Source: an uncultured Catenibacterium sp. (lineage in GTDB: Bacteria; Bacillota_I; Bacilli_A; Erysipelotrichales; Coprobacillaceae). From it: a stretch of 36,614 nucleotides of DNA. A program made the translations under genes and the position numbers. Below, in pieces: positions 15,744 to 22,362 of the stretch. Position 1 is the first letter of the stretch; each line of letters begins with the position of its first letter. Where the stretch lies: positions 1-36,614 of the forward strand of contig UQGS01000019.1 of assembly GCA_900540685.1 (NCBI GenBank), written 5' to 3'. The notes under the pieces are model-generated. The model saw only the letters and a program-made list of their open reading frames with translations. It did no database searches and was not told the origin of the DNA.

Positions 15744-16460
15744 CTAATCCTTTAATAATTTATCAAGCAACATTTCTCTATTATTAATAAACATCTCTGT
15801 TATTGCATAACTATCTGTCTCCTCATACTCACATAGATGTATACTTCCACAATCAAAACAATATATATCTGCATCTGGTATACCTAATAAAATAGGAGAA
15901 TGAGTGACTATGAAAAACTGTGACCCAGCTTGTGCACATCTGTATATCAACATTAATAATGTGAGCTGTCTTTGTGGTGATAATGCAGCTTCTGGTTCAT
16001 CGAAAAAGTATAAGCTATTGGGCTGTAAATGTTTTTGGGCTAATGCTAGAAAACTTTCTCCATGTGATCGTTCATGATATTTTTCAGATGGATGTTCTGC
16101 ATCAGCATATTCTTCCTCCTGTGTTGCTACATTATAAAAGCTCTCAGCCCTAAGGAAATAGCCCCATCTTTCTTTTCGGTGACTTTTTTGAATTTTTATC
16201 GCATCACATAATTCTGAATGGTTATCATAGGTAGAAAAATCATAATTCTTTGTACCTCCTTCAGGGTTAAAGCCATGTGCTACAGCAAGCGCCTCTAGTA
16301 AAGTAGATTTACCACTGCCATTTTCACCTACAAAGAAAGTAATAGATTTATTGAATTTAAGCTTATCAATACCTCTAAATCCCTCTATCTTTTTTACATA
16401 GCTATCATCATCTACTTTGTCCCAGTCGAATACAACGCTTTTTATAAATTGATCATCCAT
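15744..16460 (-). CDS. AAA/ABC-type ATPase, single domain
   Basis: This 238-residue protein is a stand-alone ATPase of the ABC/SMC-like AAA_15/AAA_21 type. Walker A GENGSGKST is at residues 45-53, the signature-like SHGES at 132-136, Walker B FFDEPE at 152-157 and the H-loop THS at 186-188. There is no membrane part and no TOPRIM nuclease domain, so it is neither a transporter subunit nor a full OLD nuclease. GAGGTG precedes ATG 16460. It lies 32 bases after fic and overlaps the EFR1 ribosome binding site. Proteins of this type occur both in defence islands and as orphan genes, so its role is unknown. Confidence 0.75.
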   Translation of the reverse strand: MDDQFIKSVVFDWDKVDDDSYVKKIEGFRGIDKLKFNKSITFFVGENGSGKSTLLEALAVAHGFNPEGGTKNYDFSTYDNHSELCDAIKIQKSHRKERWGYFLRAESFYNVATQEEEYADAEHPSEKYHERSHGESFLALAQKHLQPNSLYFFDEPEAALSPQRQLTLLMLIYRCAQAGSQFFIVTHSPILLGIPDADIYCFDCGSIHLCEYEETDSYAITEMFINNREMLLDKLLKD

Positions 16461-16492
16461 ATCATCACCTCAGCAAATTCAAATAAATTATA

Positions 16493-17591
16493 CTACCCAA
16501 CTGCTTCCTTAATTTCCCTTTCGTGATTTATCGCAAATTCACTTAGTTTGTAGGAACGGATTCTCTTATTGACTAATATTGGAATCACAAATCCATTCTT
16601 CACTAATACTGCCAATCTATTAATAACTGTCTTATTTGTGACTGATAATTGTTTACTCACTTCTATTGGTGTGAACTCAGCTCGATAACTCGAAATCAAC
16701 AATACTAATAATTCTTTTTCTCTCTCTTTTAAGAAAGATAAACTTCCTGCAATATCTTCCTCTTCAGAAGATAATTGTAGATCACATACTTTTCTAGAAT
16801 ACAACTTTACCATTCGCAGAAAGTAATTAATCCAAATTTCAGGATGTGGTGGATTCTCTCTTCCAGAATAATACAATGCAGGTAACCCCATTTGAATAGA
16901 GTCATAATATTCATCTACATCATATGCAAAATACTCTTCTAGTGAACCAACCCCATTAAATCCATATCCATTTAAATCCATAATATATCCAGATAATAAT
17001 CTTGCAGTTCTTCCATTACCATCCTCAAATGGATGAATAGTTACCAATTGATAATGTACAACTGCTGCAACAATCAATGGATGATCATCAGTACTATTGA
17101 CATACTCTATCAATTCATCCAGTAATCCTGGAACATCACTATATTCTGGTGGAATATAATCTGGATTTCCTGTCTTAGAATCATATACCGCAAATAATAC
17201 TCCTGGTGGCATAGGTCCTCTAAGTCCTATCTTTTCTTTTGGAGCACCTTTCTCAACTAACTTCTGAACATCTAAAATTAGTTTTTTAGATAACTTTTCT
17301 TTATTGTTCAACTTCTCTTCTAGATAATTCAATGCAAGAAAATAATTTCTTACTTCCTGTTCTGGCTTCAAATAATGTTTTCTTTCATCACTTTCAATGA
17401 CTTCTTCCGCCTGTTTTTCAGACAAAGGATTTCCTTCAATCTTGTTTGAAGCATAAGAGCTTTTTCTTTGAATTTTTACGAAGTTTATTCAAAACGTTCT
17501 GTGATAATTCCACTAACGACATCTTATATCTGTTCAGCTCTATTTCTATAATTGAATTTAAAATATCATTAGTTATTGTCACCTTAATCAT
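16493..17591 (-). pseudogene. Fic-family AMPylase, split by a frameshift
   Basis: A 365-residue Fic protein is broken by one extra base. The first part (17591 to 17436) has a strong start: AAAGGAGG lies 9 bases before ATG 17591. It reads MIKVTITNDILNSIIEIELN and then RYKMSLVELSQNVLNKLRKN, before going out of frame at a run of five A's (plus strand 17461-17465). Dropping one A joins it to SSYASNKIEGNPLSEKQ and the long downstream frame. That frame holds the active-site motif HPFEDGNGRTAR (catalytic His186 in the joined protein) and a C-terminal winged helix (about residues 285-350). The inhibitory motif S-N-K-I-E-G-N (48-54) marks a class II Fic with an N-terminal inhibitory helix. As read, the downstream frame has only a TTG (17425) and would lack the inhibitory helix. 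The rest is intact, so the change is recent, switchable, or a sequencing error. Confidence 0.8.
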
Positions 17592-17614
17592 AAGAAAAGC
17601 CCTCCTTTTATATA

Positions 17615-17667
17615 ATTATACCTAGAAAAAGTGCTTTTTCACTATTCTTTCACTATTTTTACACTAT
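17615..17667 (-). promoter_or_regulatory. fic promoter with three 11-bp phased repeats
   Basis: A minus-strand TATAAT lies at 17620-17615. Upstream, three repeats of TTCACTATT type start at 17638, 17649 and 17660 (TTCACTATT, TTCACTATT, TACACTAT), exactly 11 bases apart, one helical turn each. They cover the -35 area, which lacks a good -35 box, and could bind the winged helix of Fic or another regulator. Confidence 0.5.
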
Positions 17668-17671
17668 CTGT

Positions 17672-17836
17672 CTATTCATTATCAAAGTAACGACTAGACT
17701 TCTTATTTATTATTGTTTCTACATATTCAGCCACTTCTTCATCGTTCTAAAATTCACCTGAATATTTATCTTTCGTACAACTTGGTATAAGTATTACAGA
17801 AACAAGCACTAAGACAACTAATATACGTTTCATCAT
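17672..17836 (-). pseudogene. Lipoprotein gene remnant with internal stop
   Basis: ATG 17836 opens a lipoprotein signal, MMKRILVVLVLVSVILIPSC, with a lipobox cysteine at residue 20. The frame stops at TAG 17749-17747 after 29 residues and continues open for 24 more (NDEEVAEYVETIINKKSSRY and on) to a second TAG at 17674. A -10 of extended type (TGTTATAAT) lies at 17868-17860. It may be a decayed gene for a short lipoprotein or, less likely, a 29-residue lipopeptide. The parent family is not recognised. Confidence 0.5.
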
Positions 17837-17967
17837 ACCTGTATCTTCCATATACCTTTATTATAACAGCAGGATATGATGAAGTCGGTAAAATACAATT
17901 TTTATAAAATTTACATCAATCTAACGCCTTTCTATTTCTGTTACTCTATAATGAAAGGAATATAACG

Positions 17968-18207
17968 CTTATCGACTATCTAGACTTCAGTAAAAAAATG
18001 AAGACACAAATCATGAATATTTACTTCTCTTCCATGAAGATCTTGAAAATGCAGGTAAAAACATCTACAATCATCTATCAAATGCAGATTTGTTCATTAA
18101 TGACTTTTTAGGTTATCCGCAAATGTATGTGGTCTACTCCTGCAACTGTCAAAACAACTGCTGCAAGTTTAAAGAAATTCTATCAGAGTATGACAGGAAT
18201 CTTGTAA
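17968..18207 (+). pseudogene. Decayed plus-strand gene of unknown family
   Basis: Three adjoining frames read as pieces of one protein. The first is LIDYLDFSKKMKT from about 17968. After a shift comes NHEYLLLFHEDLENAGKNIY and NHLSNADLFINDFLGY. After a second shift comes RKCMWSTPATVKTTAASLKK and FYQSMTGIL, ending at TAA 18205-18207. No frame has a start with a ribosome binding site, although AAAGGA stands before the first piece where an ATG may have become ATA. TATAAT lies at 17947-17952. The pieces recall a conserved Firmicutes protein of unknown function that contains a WSTPATxKTTAASxKKFY stretch, but this is memory and was not checked. The rest of 17837-17967 holds no gene. Confidence 0.5.
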
Positions 18208-18244
18208 GTCATATAATAATCCACATTTCCCATTCTAAACACAA

Positions 18245-18278
18245 ATCCCTAGAAACATAAGTTTCTAGGGATGTTTTT
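18245..18278 (+). terminator. Hairpin terminator between remnants and yggS
   Basis: A perfect 12-bp stem, ATCCCTAGAAAC (18245-18256) with GTTTCTAGGGAT (18261-18272), has a 4-base loop and is followed by GTTTTTAA. The T-run favours the plus strand, but it lies right after yggS and may also end that operon. Confidence 0.75.
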
Positions 18279-18280
18279 AA

Positions 18281-18928
18281 TTATTCATCAAATAATGCAT
18301 GACCGAGCCTTACCATTGTACTACCTTCTGCAACCGCAATAGGGAAGTCATGTGTCATACCCATTGATAGTTCAGTTAATTGATAGTTAGGATAAGATTC
18401 CTGCAGTTTAGTTAATAGGTCTTTAGTTGCTTTAAAGTATTGTCTTGTTTCTTCTACTTCAATATTAGGAGCCATCATCATTAATCCTCTAGGATTTAAA
18501 TGAGGTTTATCTTTTAAGTAGTCCATCACTTCATTCATTTCTTCTTCATTAAAGCCATGTTTAGATTCTTCTTTCGCAATATTAACCTGTAATAAAATAT
18601 CCATAACGAGATCATGTTTAGCTGCCTGTTTCTCTATTTCGTCAATTAATCTATAGTTTGCGACAGAATGAATCATCTGTACCTTATCAATAATATACTT
18701 TACTTTATTGGTTTGTAGTGTACCAATAAAATGCCATACACCTTTTCCATGGTAATCTTCATACTTCTTTAAGAAGTCCTGTACTTTATTTTCACCATAG
18801 ATCATAACACCGCATTCTTCTAGCTTTTCTACTTCTTTTTCATCAATATATTTAGTTGCTGCAACAAGCTTCGCTGGTTTAACAGCTTCTAATAATCTTT
18901 TAGTTTCTGCTTCATTTACTCTCATCAT
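18281..18928 (-). CDS. yggS: YggS/PROSC-family PLP homeostasis protein
   Basis: This 215-residue single-domain fold type III PLP-binding protein has no known catalytic activity; the family keeps vitamin B6 and amino/keto-acid pools in balance. The PLP lysine is Lys26 in LVAATK. Other family motifs are YGENKVQDF, WHFIGTLQTNKVK, SVANYRLIDEI, GLMMMAP and LSMGMTHDFPIAVAEGSTMV. GAGGTGG stands before ATG 18928, and a second ATG follows directly. It is the last gene of a three-gene operon with the NrdI-like flavodoxin and DUF3793, which is an unusual setting, since yggS often lies near cell-division genes in Gram-positives. Confidence 0.93.
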   Translation of the reverse strand: MMRVNEAETKRLLEAVKPAKLVAATKYIDEKEVEKLEECGVMIYGENKVQDFLKKYEDYHGKGVWHFIGTLQTNKVKYIIDKVQMIHSVANYRLIDEIEKQAAKHDLVMDILLQVNIAKEESKHGFNEEEMNEVMDYLKDKPHLNPRGLMMMAPNIEVEETRQYFKATKDLLTKLQESYPNYQLTELSMGMTHDFPIAVAEGSTMVRLGHALFDE

Positions 18929-18948
18929 TTATAACCACCTCGAAAATA

Positions 18949-19530
18949 TTATAATTCATTTAAGGTAAAAGAAAAAGGCTGATTATCAGCCTGATTAAGG
19001 ATTTGTGACAAAGAATAGCCCTGCTCATAAAGGAGTATGAATTCTTTTCTACAACAGTCAAATTGTTTAAAGAGACTTTCTTTTTCACGTTTATTTTCAT
19101 ATACCTTCCAATAGCCACAACATTGACACTTCTTATGATGTACAAACCCCCATACATCAGCAAGTGGATAACCCAAAAATAACCCTATTTCGTGTGGATA
19201 TTGACTCATCTCAAGACGTTTCTCTAGATGAGATAGAATATCATGATCAGGATAATCATATTGTTTCAAAAAGGATTGAATGTCTTTGTTAGTCATTAAG
19301 TATTTGAGTGAGGAAGGCAAATATACATAGACTGTATATCTGCCACGAGTATAAAAGAGATTTATTCGTAATCCTTGAAGGTTAAGAATCTGATCATAAT
19401 ATTCTACAAGTTCATGAACATCTGAATATCTATTATCAAGATGAAACATACTACCTAACTTACGCTTAATCAAGGTAGGTGTGCAATGCGTAAGAAGAAG
19501 ATGTTCAAATTGATGATATCCTAAGGTCAT
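18949..19530 (-). CDS. DUF3793 family protein
   Basis: This 193-residue protein matches my memory of DUF3793: HEIGLFLGYPLADVWGFVHH at residues 113-132, then the cysteine-rich KCQCCGYWKVY (134-144) and FDCCRKEF (157-164). The five cysteines and a His suggest metal binding or redox chemistry, but the family's function is unknown to me. It is soluble, with no signal peptide. It starts one base after the NrdI-like flavodoxin stop codon. DUF3793 genes are, as I recall, often found beside flavodoxins in anaerobes, which points to an electron-transfer or metal-stress role. Confidence 0.75.
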   Translation of the reverse strand: MTLGYHQFEHLLLTHCTPTLIKRKLGSMFHLDNRYSDVHELVEYYDQILNLQGLRINLFYTRGRYTVYVYLPSSLKYLMTNKDIQSFLKQYDYPDHDILSHLEKRLEMSQYPHEIGLFLGYPLADVWGFVHHKKCQCCGYWKVYENKREKESLFKQFDCCRKEFILLYEQGYSLSQILNQADNQPFSFTLNEL

Positions 19531-19531
19531 A

Positions 19532-19876
19532 TTAAAGTAACTCTTTGATGGCTTCTACATCTTCATCAGTACCATCATTTTCTACTTTGTAAAGACATGG
19601 AACATGATAGTCTTCACTGATCTTATCACCAGCTAAACAATATGCTTCACCATATCCTGTATCACCAGATGCAATAACACCTTTAATAGATGGATTGTTT
19701 TCTAAGAAGTCTGATACTTCATAGGGAACATCTCCAAAGCCATCTGTATAAGTAAATAAGATATAATCTTCAGAAACCTTTTCTGTACCATCTTCAATAT
19801 GTAATGCGTCTGTAATACCTAGTTTTCCAATTAATGCTTCTACATTTCCAGTTCTTGATGCATAGACTACTTTCAT
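19532..19876 (-). CDS. NrdI-like flavodoxin
   Basis: This 114-residue flavodoxin has NrdI features: an FMN phosphate loop ASRTGNVE near residue 6, TYTDGFGDVPYEVSDFL (NrdI has TYTTGFGEVP), GVIASGDTGYGEAYCLAGD, and the end motif VPCLYKVENDGTDEDVE. NrdI delivers oxidant to the manganese class Ib reductase NrdEF. No nrdEF is in the window, and the only reductase seen is the class III NrdD, so this protein may serve another redox partner, perhaps DUF3793. AGGAGG lies 9 bases before ATG 19876. Two matched palindromes upstream suggest tight control, possibly by metal. Confidence 0.75.
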   Translation of the reverse strand: MKVVYASRTGNVEALIGKLGITDALHIEDGTEKVSEDYILFTYTDGFGDVPYEVSDFLENNPSIKGVIASGDTGYGEAYCLAGDKISEDYHVPCLYKVENDGTDEDVEAIKELL

Positions 19877-19889
19877 TGTTGGCCTCCTA

Positions 19890-19930
19890 GTTAGTTCTTA
19901 CTAACTATCTATAGGTTAGCATATGCTAAC
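19890..19930 (-). promoter_or_regulatory. Two GTTAG-N6-CTAAC operators upstream of the NrdI-like operon
   Basis: GTTAGCATATGCTAAC (19915-19930) is a perfect 16-base palindrome, and GTTAGTTCTTACTAAC (19890-19905) has the same GTTAG-N6-CTAAC frame. Their centres are 25 bases apart. Both lie between a possible -35 (TTGATT near 19942) and the ribosome binding site. The half-sites resemble those of DtxR/MntR-type metal regulators, but the regulator is not known. Confidence 0.6.
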
Positions 19931-19960
19931 TATATAATCAAGTGTTTTTATAAATTAAAA

Positions 19961-19982
19961 GACTGTTGAATATTCAACAGCC
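19961..19982 (-). terminator. Terminator of the secreted-protein operon
   Basis: CTGTTGAATATTCAACAG (19963-19980) is a perfect palindrome. On the minus strand it is preceded by G and followed by TCTTTTAATTT. It lies about 70 bases past the last membrane protein gene and upstream of the NrdI-like promoter. Confidence 0.7.
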
Positions 19983-20050
19983 TCATATTTGTATCAACTA
20001 ATATAGTATATCAATAATAGAAATAATAGTGATTGGTCTTTTCCCGTGTA

Positions 20051-20263
20051 TTAATTCTTTTTCTTATGCAAAAGATACATAGTTATTACAACTATAGCAC
20101 AGGCAGTGTATACGCTAAAGAGCCCATTATACAAGTCAAAATCCTGCCATGCATCAAATACATACATGAATATCTCTAAATTTATTAGAGTTAGTATATG
20201 ACATCCATAAGTTATCAAAAAAAACAAAAATACTATCATTAATAATTTCTTTAATGTATTCAT
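20051..20263 (-). CDS. Small two-helix membrane protein, tandem copy B
   Basis: This 70-residue protein has two membrane segments (about residues 7-30 and 45-65) around a short loop with MYVFDAWQDFDLY, and ends in a basic tail LLHKKKN. It is clearly a paralog of the gene at 20310. The start at ATG 20263 is chosen by alignment with that copy, whose ribosome binding site and ATG fall at the same place; an upstream in-frame ATG (20281) overlaps the element. It is the last gene of an operon that begins with a secreted protein. Small membrane proteins behind a secreted protein may be immunity-like, but there is no direct evidence. Confidence 0.7.
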   Translation of the reverse strand: MNTLKKLLMIVFLFFLITYGCHILTLINLEIFMYVFDAWQDFDLYNGLFSVYTACAIVVITMYLLHKKKN

Positions 20264-20309
20264 TCCATTATGTCCTCGCAATTCATCAGGATTTTCATTT
20301 GATTATTTA

Positions 20310-20513
20310 TTAATTCTTTTTCTTATGCAGAAGATACATAGTTACTACAACTATAGAGCAGGCAGTGTATACAGCAAAGAGATTAAAATACAAGCTATAA
20401 TCCTGCCATGCATTAAATACATACATAAATATCCATACATTTATTACGTTCAGTATAAAACACCCATAGGTTACTAAAAAGAATAAAAATATTATCTTTA
20501 ACAATTTCTTCAT
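20310..20513 (-). CDS. Small two-helix membrane protein, tandem copy A
   Basis: This 67-residue protein, MKKLLKIIFLFFLVTYGCFI and so on, has two membrane segments, the loop MYVFNAWQDYSLYFNLF and the basic end LLHKKKN. AAGGAGA lies 8 bases before ATG 20513. It follows the secreted protein gene by 28 bases and precedes its paralog at 20263. The conserved loop (FMYVFxAWQD) between the helices is the most distinctive part and would face one side of the membrane. No family is recognised. Confidence 0.72.
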   Translation of the reverse strand: MKKLLKIIFLFFLVTYGCFILNVINVWIFMYVFNAWQDYSLYFNLFAVYTACSIVVVTMYLLHKKKN

Positions 20514-20541
20514 TTTATTATCTCCTTATAATTCATTAAGA

Positions 20542-21426
20542 TTATGAACAAGTCACAACACCGCCATGTTTTTCAGGATACCCTTTATGTCGAGATCTTT
20601 TTGTGAGTATTATTCCTGCAGAAGACATACCTCTAGATATACTAATTCCAAATCCAATTGGAACTATAGATGATTTATGACTATATAAGTAACGCACATT
20701 GAAATATTTTAATTTTCCACTTACTACTCCTGTTATAGAAAAAGATCCCTTATACAAACACGCATAGTATTGATCACCTTTTATTCTTAAAGGAAATGAC
20801 CATCCATATGAACCAATAACATCTTGATCACCTTTATTAATTGCTGACTTCGTCCATGTTTTTACACTCGTTGGAGATTTAAATTCTTTATATTTTAATG
20901 AAGAAGTAACGGATGAAACTTCCTTAAAAATATGATTATTATCTGCTTCATATGCCATCGCAAAAGCATCATTTCCATAATCTTCAGGTGTCCCATTCCA
21001 GTTAAAGCTGACTGTTGCCTTTACAGTAGACAATCCAGTTTTTGAATTATAACTTAATGTATTTTTCTTAACACTGAACTTAATTTTTGAAGATGCTTTT
21101 ACAGACATTTTCTCTGTTCCATCATAACTCTTTATCGCATCAATTTGAGAATTTGTATACTTATATCTTTTCAATTCCTCTCTTGATTTACCTTTTAATT
21201 CATAAACATGATTTTTAAAACGATCAATATCTTTTCCTGCTTTATTTAACTTCACTGCATTACTATGAGTTTCAGACAGCATGTATCTGGATTTAGTTAT
21301 ATTATATTCGTTTTTTAAAAGAAGATATTGATTAATAACTGTATCATTTGAAGCAGACACTTCAGTATGAGCTAACGATACTGCACAAGCAGCAACTAAA
21401 AAAGAAAGCACAATTAATTTTTTCAT
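20542..21426 (-). CDS. Secreted protein of unknown function
   Basis: This 294-residue protein has a typical signal peptide (MKKLIVLSFLVAACAVSLAH, likely cut after EVSA at about residue 25). A helical, charged region follows (26-105; KSRYMLSETHSNAVKLNKAG), then a beta-rich C-terminal domain (about 110-294) with KATVSFNWNGTPEDYGNDAF and many aromatic residues. One cysteine (CLYKG) lies in the middle of that domain and one at the second-last position. No catalytic motif was seen. GGAGTG precedes ATG 21426. It heads an operon with two tandem membrane proteins, behind a TTGACA promoter with a candidate CcpA site, and diverges from the second PadR/HAAS pair. A secreted toxin or adhesin-like factor with partners is possible but unproven. 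Confidence 0.7.
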   Translation of the reverse strand: MKKLIVLSFLVAACAVSLAHTEVSASNDTVINQYLLLKNEYNITKSRYMLSETHSNAVKLNKAGKDIDRFKNHVYELKGKSREELKRYKYTNSQIDAIKSYDGTEKMSVKASSKIKFSVKKNTLSYNSKTGLSTVKATVSFNWNGTPEDYGNDAFAMAYEADNNHIFKEVSSVTSSLKYKEFKSPTSVKTWTKSAINKGDQDVIGSYGWSFPLRIKGDQYYACLYKGSFSITGVVSGKLKYFNVRYLYSHKSSIVPIGFGISISRGMSSAGIILTKRSRHKGYPEKHGGVVTCS

Positions 21427-21454
21427 ATCTTAACACTCCATTTTTTAGCATTAA

Positions 21455-21468
21455 TGTAAACGCTTACC
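21455..21468. promoter_or_regulatory. Candidate CcpA cre site below the secreted-protein promoter
   Basis: TGTAAACGCTTACC fits TGWAANCGNTNWCA at 13 of 14 positions. It lies downstream of the -10 and before the ribosome binding site of the secreted-protein gene, where a bound repressor would block elongation. Confidence 0.45.
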
Positions 21469-21477
21469 TCACTTAAA

Positions 21478-21506
21478 TACTACCATGGTCCCTGTATCTT
21501 TGTCAA
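21478..21506 (-). promoter_or_regulatory. Promoter of the secreted-protein operon
   Basis: A perfect TTGACA (21506-21501), a 17-base spacer and TAGTAT (21483-21478) form a good sigma-A promoter. Its -35 is only 8 bases from the padR2 promoter repeat, so one regulator could reach both. Confidence 0.65.
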
Positions 21507-21514
21507 CGGCTATA

Positions 21515-21893
21515 TAGTTTTCCTATATATTGTTCAACAAATATATTCATGATACAATTTTCTATGGAGGTAGCCTTATGCCAAAAAAAAATAATAACTT
21601 TTTTAAACTAGAAATGCTATTTCTTAAGATTCTTTCAATAAGAGATTGTTATGGGTATGAGATCACTCATTCCATTAAAGAACTTACAAATGGTAAGATA
21701 GATATCAAAGAAGGAAGTATGTATCCTGTTCTTTATAAGTTTGAAGATCTAGGCTATATATCAAGTGAGAAAAAGCTTGTCGGAAAGAGAATGACAAGAA
21801 TATATTATCATTTGGAGCCATCTGGAAAAGAGTACCTAGTTTTCCTATATATTGAATAAAAAAAATATATTCATGATACTATTTCTATGGAGG
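21515..21893 (+). repeat. 57-bp promoter/RBS duplication flanking padR2
   Basis: Copy A (21515-21570) and copy B (21837-21893) share TAGTTTTCCTATATATTG, then AAATATATTCATGATAC, then CTATGGAGG. Each contains an extended -10 (TGATACAAT in A, TGATACTAT in B) with a -35-like TTGTTC or TTGAAT, and a ribosome binding site. A drives padR2. B lies at the end of padR2, supplies its last codons and stop, and drives the HAAS gene. Confidence 0.8.
21578..21859 (+). CDS. PadR-family regulator (second copy), C-terminally truncated
   Basis: This 93-residue protein matches the first PadR closely through its winged helix (NNFFKLEMLFLKILSIRDCY; IKEGSMYPVLYKFEDLGYIS; IYYHLEPSGKEYL). It then ends abruptly in VFLYIE, where the other copy has about 27 more residues of dimerisation helix. 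The odd end is encoded by copy B of the duplicated promoter segment. GGAGG lies 7 bases before ATG 21578. Loss of the C-terminal helix could weaken dimer formation, so the protein may be inactive or changed. It is divergent from the secreted-protein operon. Confidence 0.8.
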   Translation: MPKKNNNFFKLEMLFLKILSIRDCYGYEITHSIKELTNGKIDIKEGSMYPVLYKFEDLGYISSEKKLVGKRMTRIYYHLEPSGKEYLVFLYIE

Positions 21894-21899
21894 AAGAGC

Positions 21900-22295
21900 A
21901 TGACTTACAATAAAAACGTTAAAAAGTACATTAAACAATGTAAGTATCTATTTGCTTCTTATGGTAAATCTGAAAAAGAATATATAAGAAAACTCATAGA
22001 TAATATTGATGATGGTTCTCATGATATGACATATGATGAAGTCGTAGAAAGACTTGGTACACCCAAGGAAGTGATTATTAGTTACTATGAGCAAGAGGAT
22101 ATGGATCGTCTGATTGAAAAAGCGAAGGTAAGAAGATTATTAAAAAATTTCTTATCAGTTGCGCTTGTTGTACTATTAGTATTCTTATGCTATAAAGCAT
22201 ATATTTATCAAAAGACTTTTGAAGAAGTAAGAGATTCAAAAGATGGATATTTTGAAGAAACAATAGAAGTCAAAGAAGACTATGAAATCAAATGA
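21900..22295 (+). CDS. HAAS/DUF1700-type membrane protein paired with PadR2
   Basis: This 131-residue protein has an N-terminal helical HAAS-type domain (about residues 1-70, with YDEVVERLGTPKEVIISYYE), a membrane segment near 82-100 (FLSVALVVLLVFLCYKAYIY) and an acidic outer tail. GGAGGAAGAGC precedes ATG 21900. Unlike the first pair, where the genes overlap by 8 bases, it is 40 bases from padR2 and has its own copy of the padR2 promoter. It is therefore likely made in parallel with, rather than only downstream of, the truncated PadR. Function is family-level inference. Confidence 0.72.
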   Translation: MTYNKNVKKYIKQCKYLFASYGKSEKEYIRKLIDNIDDGSHDMTYDEVVERLGTPKEVIISYYEQEDMDRLIEKAKVRRLLKNFLSVALVVLLVFLCYKAYIYQKTFEEVRDSKDGYFEETIEVKEDYEIK

Positions 22296-22313
22296 TCTCA
22301 CAGTCTTCTTTTT
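22273..22313 (+). terminator. Terminator of the PadR2/HAAS2 unit
   Basis: AAGAAGACT near 22273 pairs with AGTCTTCTT (22302-22310), and TTT follows. The stem includes the end of the HAAS2 coding region; the loop is about 20 bases, so it is a moderate call. Confidence 0.5.
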
Positions 22314-22326
22314 ACTTTGAAAGAAA

Positions 22327-22362
22327 TGGGCATCACTTTTAGTGATGCCCACTTTGGTTATT
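22327..22362 (-). terminator. Terminator of the nrdG-nrdD operon
   Basis: TGGGCATCACT (22327-22337) pairs perfectly with AGTGATGCCCA (22341-22351). The minus-strand exit is T-rich (TTTCTTTC). It sits 10 bases past the nrdD stop codon. Confidence 0.75.

Larger units (their letters stand above)
20051..20543. repeat. 259-bp tandem gene duplication
   Basis: Bases 20051-20284 and 20310-20543 are copies at an offset of 259, closest at the 3' ends of the two genes (TTAATTCTTTTTCTTATGCA and on). The duplication covers ribosome binding site and coding sequence, so each copy can be translated. Confidence 0.85.

Noticed and set aside
17455..17475. Programmed -1 frameshift in fic at GAAAAAG
   Set aside because: The frame needed is +1 (or minus 2), and the slippery heptamer A-AAA-AAG is not complete, so a classical -1 site does not explain it.
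19963..19980. 18-base palindrome as an operator of the NrdI-like operon
   Set aside because: Its place after the membrane-protein genes and the T-rich minus-strand exit fit a terminator better.
21852..21899. Longer N terminus for HAAS2 starting within the padR2 end
   Set aside because: The extra residues come from the duplicated promoter, and the RBS GGAGG is placed for ATG 21900.
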